NCBI GenBank assembly: GCA_024697985.1
Contig: JAILRX010000235.1
Coordinates: 1 to 14,599, forward strand
Length of the DNA: 14,599 nt
Reading direction: 5' to 3'
DNA from: Treponemataceae bacterium
GTDB lineage: Bacteria; Spirochaetota; Spirochaetia; Treponematales; Treponemataceae
In this document: positions 13,577 to 14,599 of the stretch, one piece after another
How the letters are laid out: each line of letters begins with the position of its first letter
Numbering within the stretch: the first letter of the stretch is position 1
Notes under the pieces: model-generated
Told to the model about the DNA's origin: nothing
Seen by the model: only the letters and a program-made list of their open reading frames with translations
The model's database searches: none
Program-made: the position numbers and the translations under genes

Positions 13577-14124
13577 GAACAAATTTTGGCGCAAAACCAA
13601 TGATTTATCCGATGCCGGTTTTAATCATCGGAACTTATGATGAAAAGGGAACCCCAAACGCAATGAATGCAGCCTGGGGCGGTATTTCAGGCGATGAAGA
13701 AATCGCAATCTGCCTTTCGGGAAGCCACAAGACAGTAAAAAATCTTCTTAAGACAAAAGCCTTTACCGTAAGCATGGCCACAGCTAAAGAAGTTCTTGCC
13801 TGCGACTATGTGGGAATTGCAAGCGGTAATTCAATAGAAAACAAAATCGAAAAAGCCGGCTGGACAGCTGAAAAAAGCGAATTCGTAAACGCACCGGTTT
13901 TCAAGGAACTTCCAATGGCAATTGAATGCGAGCTTACAAGCTATGAAGGCGAACTTTTGCGGGGAAAAATCGTAAACGTAAGCGCTGATGAAAGCATTTT
14001 GCAGGATGGCAAAATCAGCGTAGAAAAATTAAATCCTATCACTTACGATCCTGTCGGCCATAATTATTACAAGCTGGGAGAAATCGCAGGAAAGGCTTTC
14101 AGCGACGGAAATAAAATCAAATAA
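13573..14124 (+). CDS. Flavin reductase-like FMN-binding protein
   Basis: A 183-residue protein of the split-barrel flavin reductase-like family, which bind FMN and reduce flavins or act as flavoredoxin-type electron carriers. The opening YPMPVLIIGTYDEKGTPNAMNAAWGGI (12-38) is the family's characteristic first block; ICLSGSHKTVKNL (46-58) and FTVSMAT (64-70) form the FMN-phosphate side, and HNYYKLGE near 163-170 is the usual end. It overlaps mntP by 4 bases and has AAGGAAG about 7 bases before its ATG. Its link with manganese export is not obvious; the physiological substrate cannot be read from the sequence. Confidence 0.88.
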   Translation: MRTNFGAKPMIYPMPVLIIGTYDEKGTPNAMNAAWGGISGDEEIAICLSGSHKTVKNLLKTKAFTVSMATAKEVLACDYVGIASGNSIENKIEKAGWTAEKSEFVNAPVFKELPMAIECELTSYEGELLRGKIVNVSADESILQDGKISVEKLNPITYDPVGHNYYKLGEIAGKAFSDGNKIK

Positions 14125-14145
14125 GAAAAATCAGGCGGGAAAATA

Positions 14146-14599
14146 ATGAGCGACCAGGTAAAAATCAATAAAAGAGCAAGCGGAATACTGCTTCATCCAA
14201 CATCTCTTCCAGGAACTCCAGGAATCGGAACTCTGGGAGAAAAAGCCTACAAGTTTGTTGACTGGCTTAAAGAAGCAAAACAGAGTCTCTGGCAGATACT
14301 TCCAATCGGACCGACCGGTTATGGAGACTCGCCTTACTCGTCTTTTTCAACTTTTGCCGGGAATCACCTTCTTATTGACTTGGACTTGCTCGTAAAAAAT
14401 GGCTTTCTTTCAAAAGAAGAAGCAAATCCACCTGAATACATAAATTCCCGCGGCTACATAGATTTTGGAGCCGTAGTTTACTGGAAAAATCCGGTCTTAA
14501 AGACTGCAGCCCGACATTTTTTGGCTCAAAACAAACTGCAGTCAGAGTTCGCAACCTTCTGCAAGGAAAACGAATTCTGGCTTGAAACTTACGCCACCT
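14146..14599 (+). CDS. malQ: 4-alpha-glucanotransferase (amylomaltase), N-terminal part
   Basis: First 151 residues of a GH77 enzyme that transfers alpha-1,4-glucan segments between maltodextrins in glycogen and starch-oligosaccharide use. The start RASGILLHPTSLPGTPGIGTLG (10-31) and the WQILPIGPTGYGDSPYSSFSTFAGN block (49-73) are diagnostic of the family and form the first strands of the barrel and the substrate cleft. The open frame runs off the window end; the catalytic Asp/Glu residues lie beyond it. A purine-rich GGCGGGA stands 5 bases before the ATG, and the gene is 21 bases after the flavin-reductase stop, so it may share that transcript. Confidence 0.95.
   Translation, partial: MSDQVKINKRASGILLHPTSLPGTPGIGTLGEKAYKFVDWLKEAKQSLWQILPIGPTGYGDSPYSSFSTFAGNHLLIDLDLLVKNGFLSKEEANPPEYINSRGYIDFGAVVYWKNPVLKTAARHFLAQNKLQSEFATFCKENEFWLETYAT

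Overview
The window reads as chromosomal DNA of a spirochaete, most likely a host-associated or gut Treponema. This is inferred from three things. One is a P13-like small membrane protein. Another is an elongation factor G of the spirochaete/mitochondrial EF-G1 type, with a Ser-Gly-Lys P-loop and the HEVRGKDGVGAVMD block. The third is spirochaete-style A+T-rich intergenic regions with AAGGAG-type ribosome sites. I see no insertion sequence, phage gene, integrase, CRISPR array, rRNA or tRNA. The gene content is ordinary and the most interesting signals lie in promoter layout and a few residue-level oddities.

Layout: positions 1-2380 hold a minus-strand operon reading exonuclease III, a rhomboid-type membrane protease, then a sodium/calcium antiporter cut by the window edge. 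From a very compact shared promoter region (about 2389-2426) the plus strand carries clpS-clpA-aat (2441-5924), a complete Leu/Phe N-degron module: the aminoacyl transferase that makes the degron, the adaptor that reads it and the unfoldase that feeds ClpP. A separate strong promoter drives a P13-like secreted or membrane protein (5982-6491). A small ACT-domain protein (6504-6773, minus) faces it and is divergent from glpK (6856-8346), which is followed by a monoglyceride-lipase-like hydrolase (8369-9295). The lipase could release glycerol for GlpK. A structured intergenic element precedes fusA (9434-11521), which ends in a clear intrinsic terminator. A structured leader then precedes a RecA-fold ATPase-like protein (11659-12339) and a lipoprotein (12362-12856), closed by a second strong terminator. 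The last operon is mntP, a flavin-reductase-like protein overlapping it by 4 bases, and the start of malQ (14146 to the window end).

Four genes without a usable Shine-Dalgarno site (xth, the ACT gene, glpK and mntP) each have a -10-like hexamer 6 to 9 bases before the ATG. This suggests leaderless mRNAs as a recurring mode here; the ACT and glpK cases are the best supported because each also has a matching -35 box at 16 or 17 bp. Other points worth checking are a paired substitution in the ClpS binding pocket, heavy CGA arginine use in fusA, and a perfect 14-bp palindrome over the glpK -10 box.
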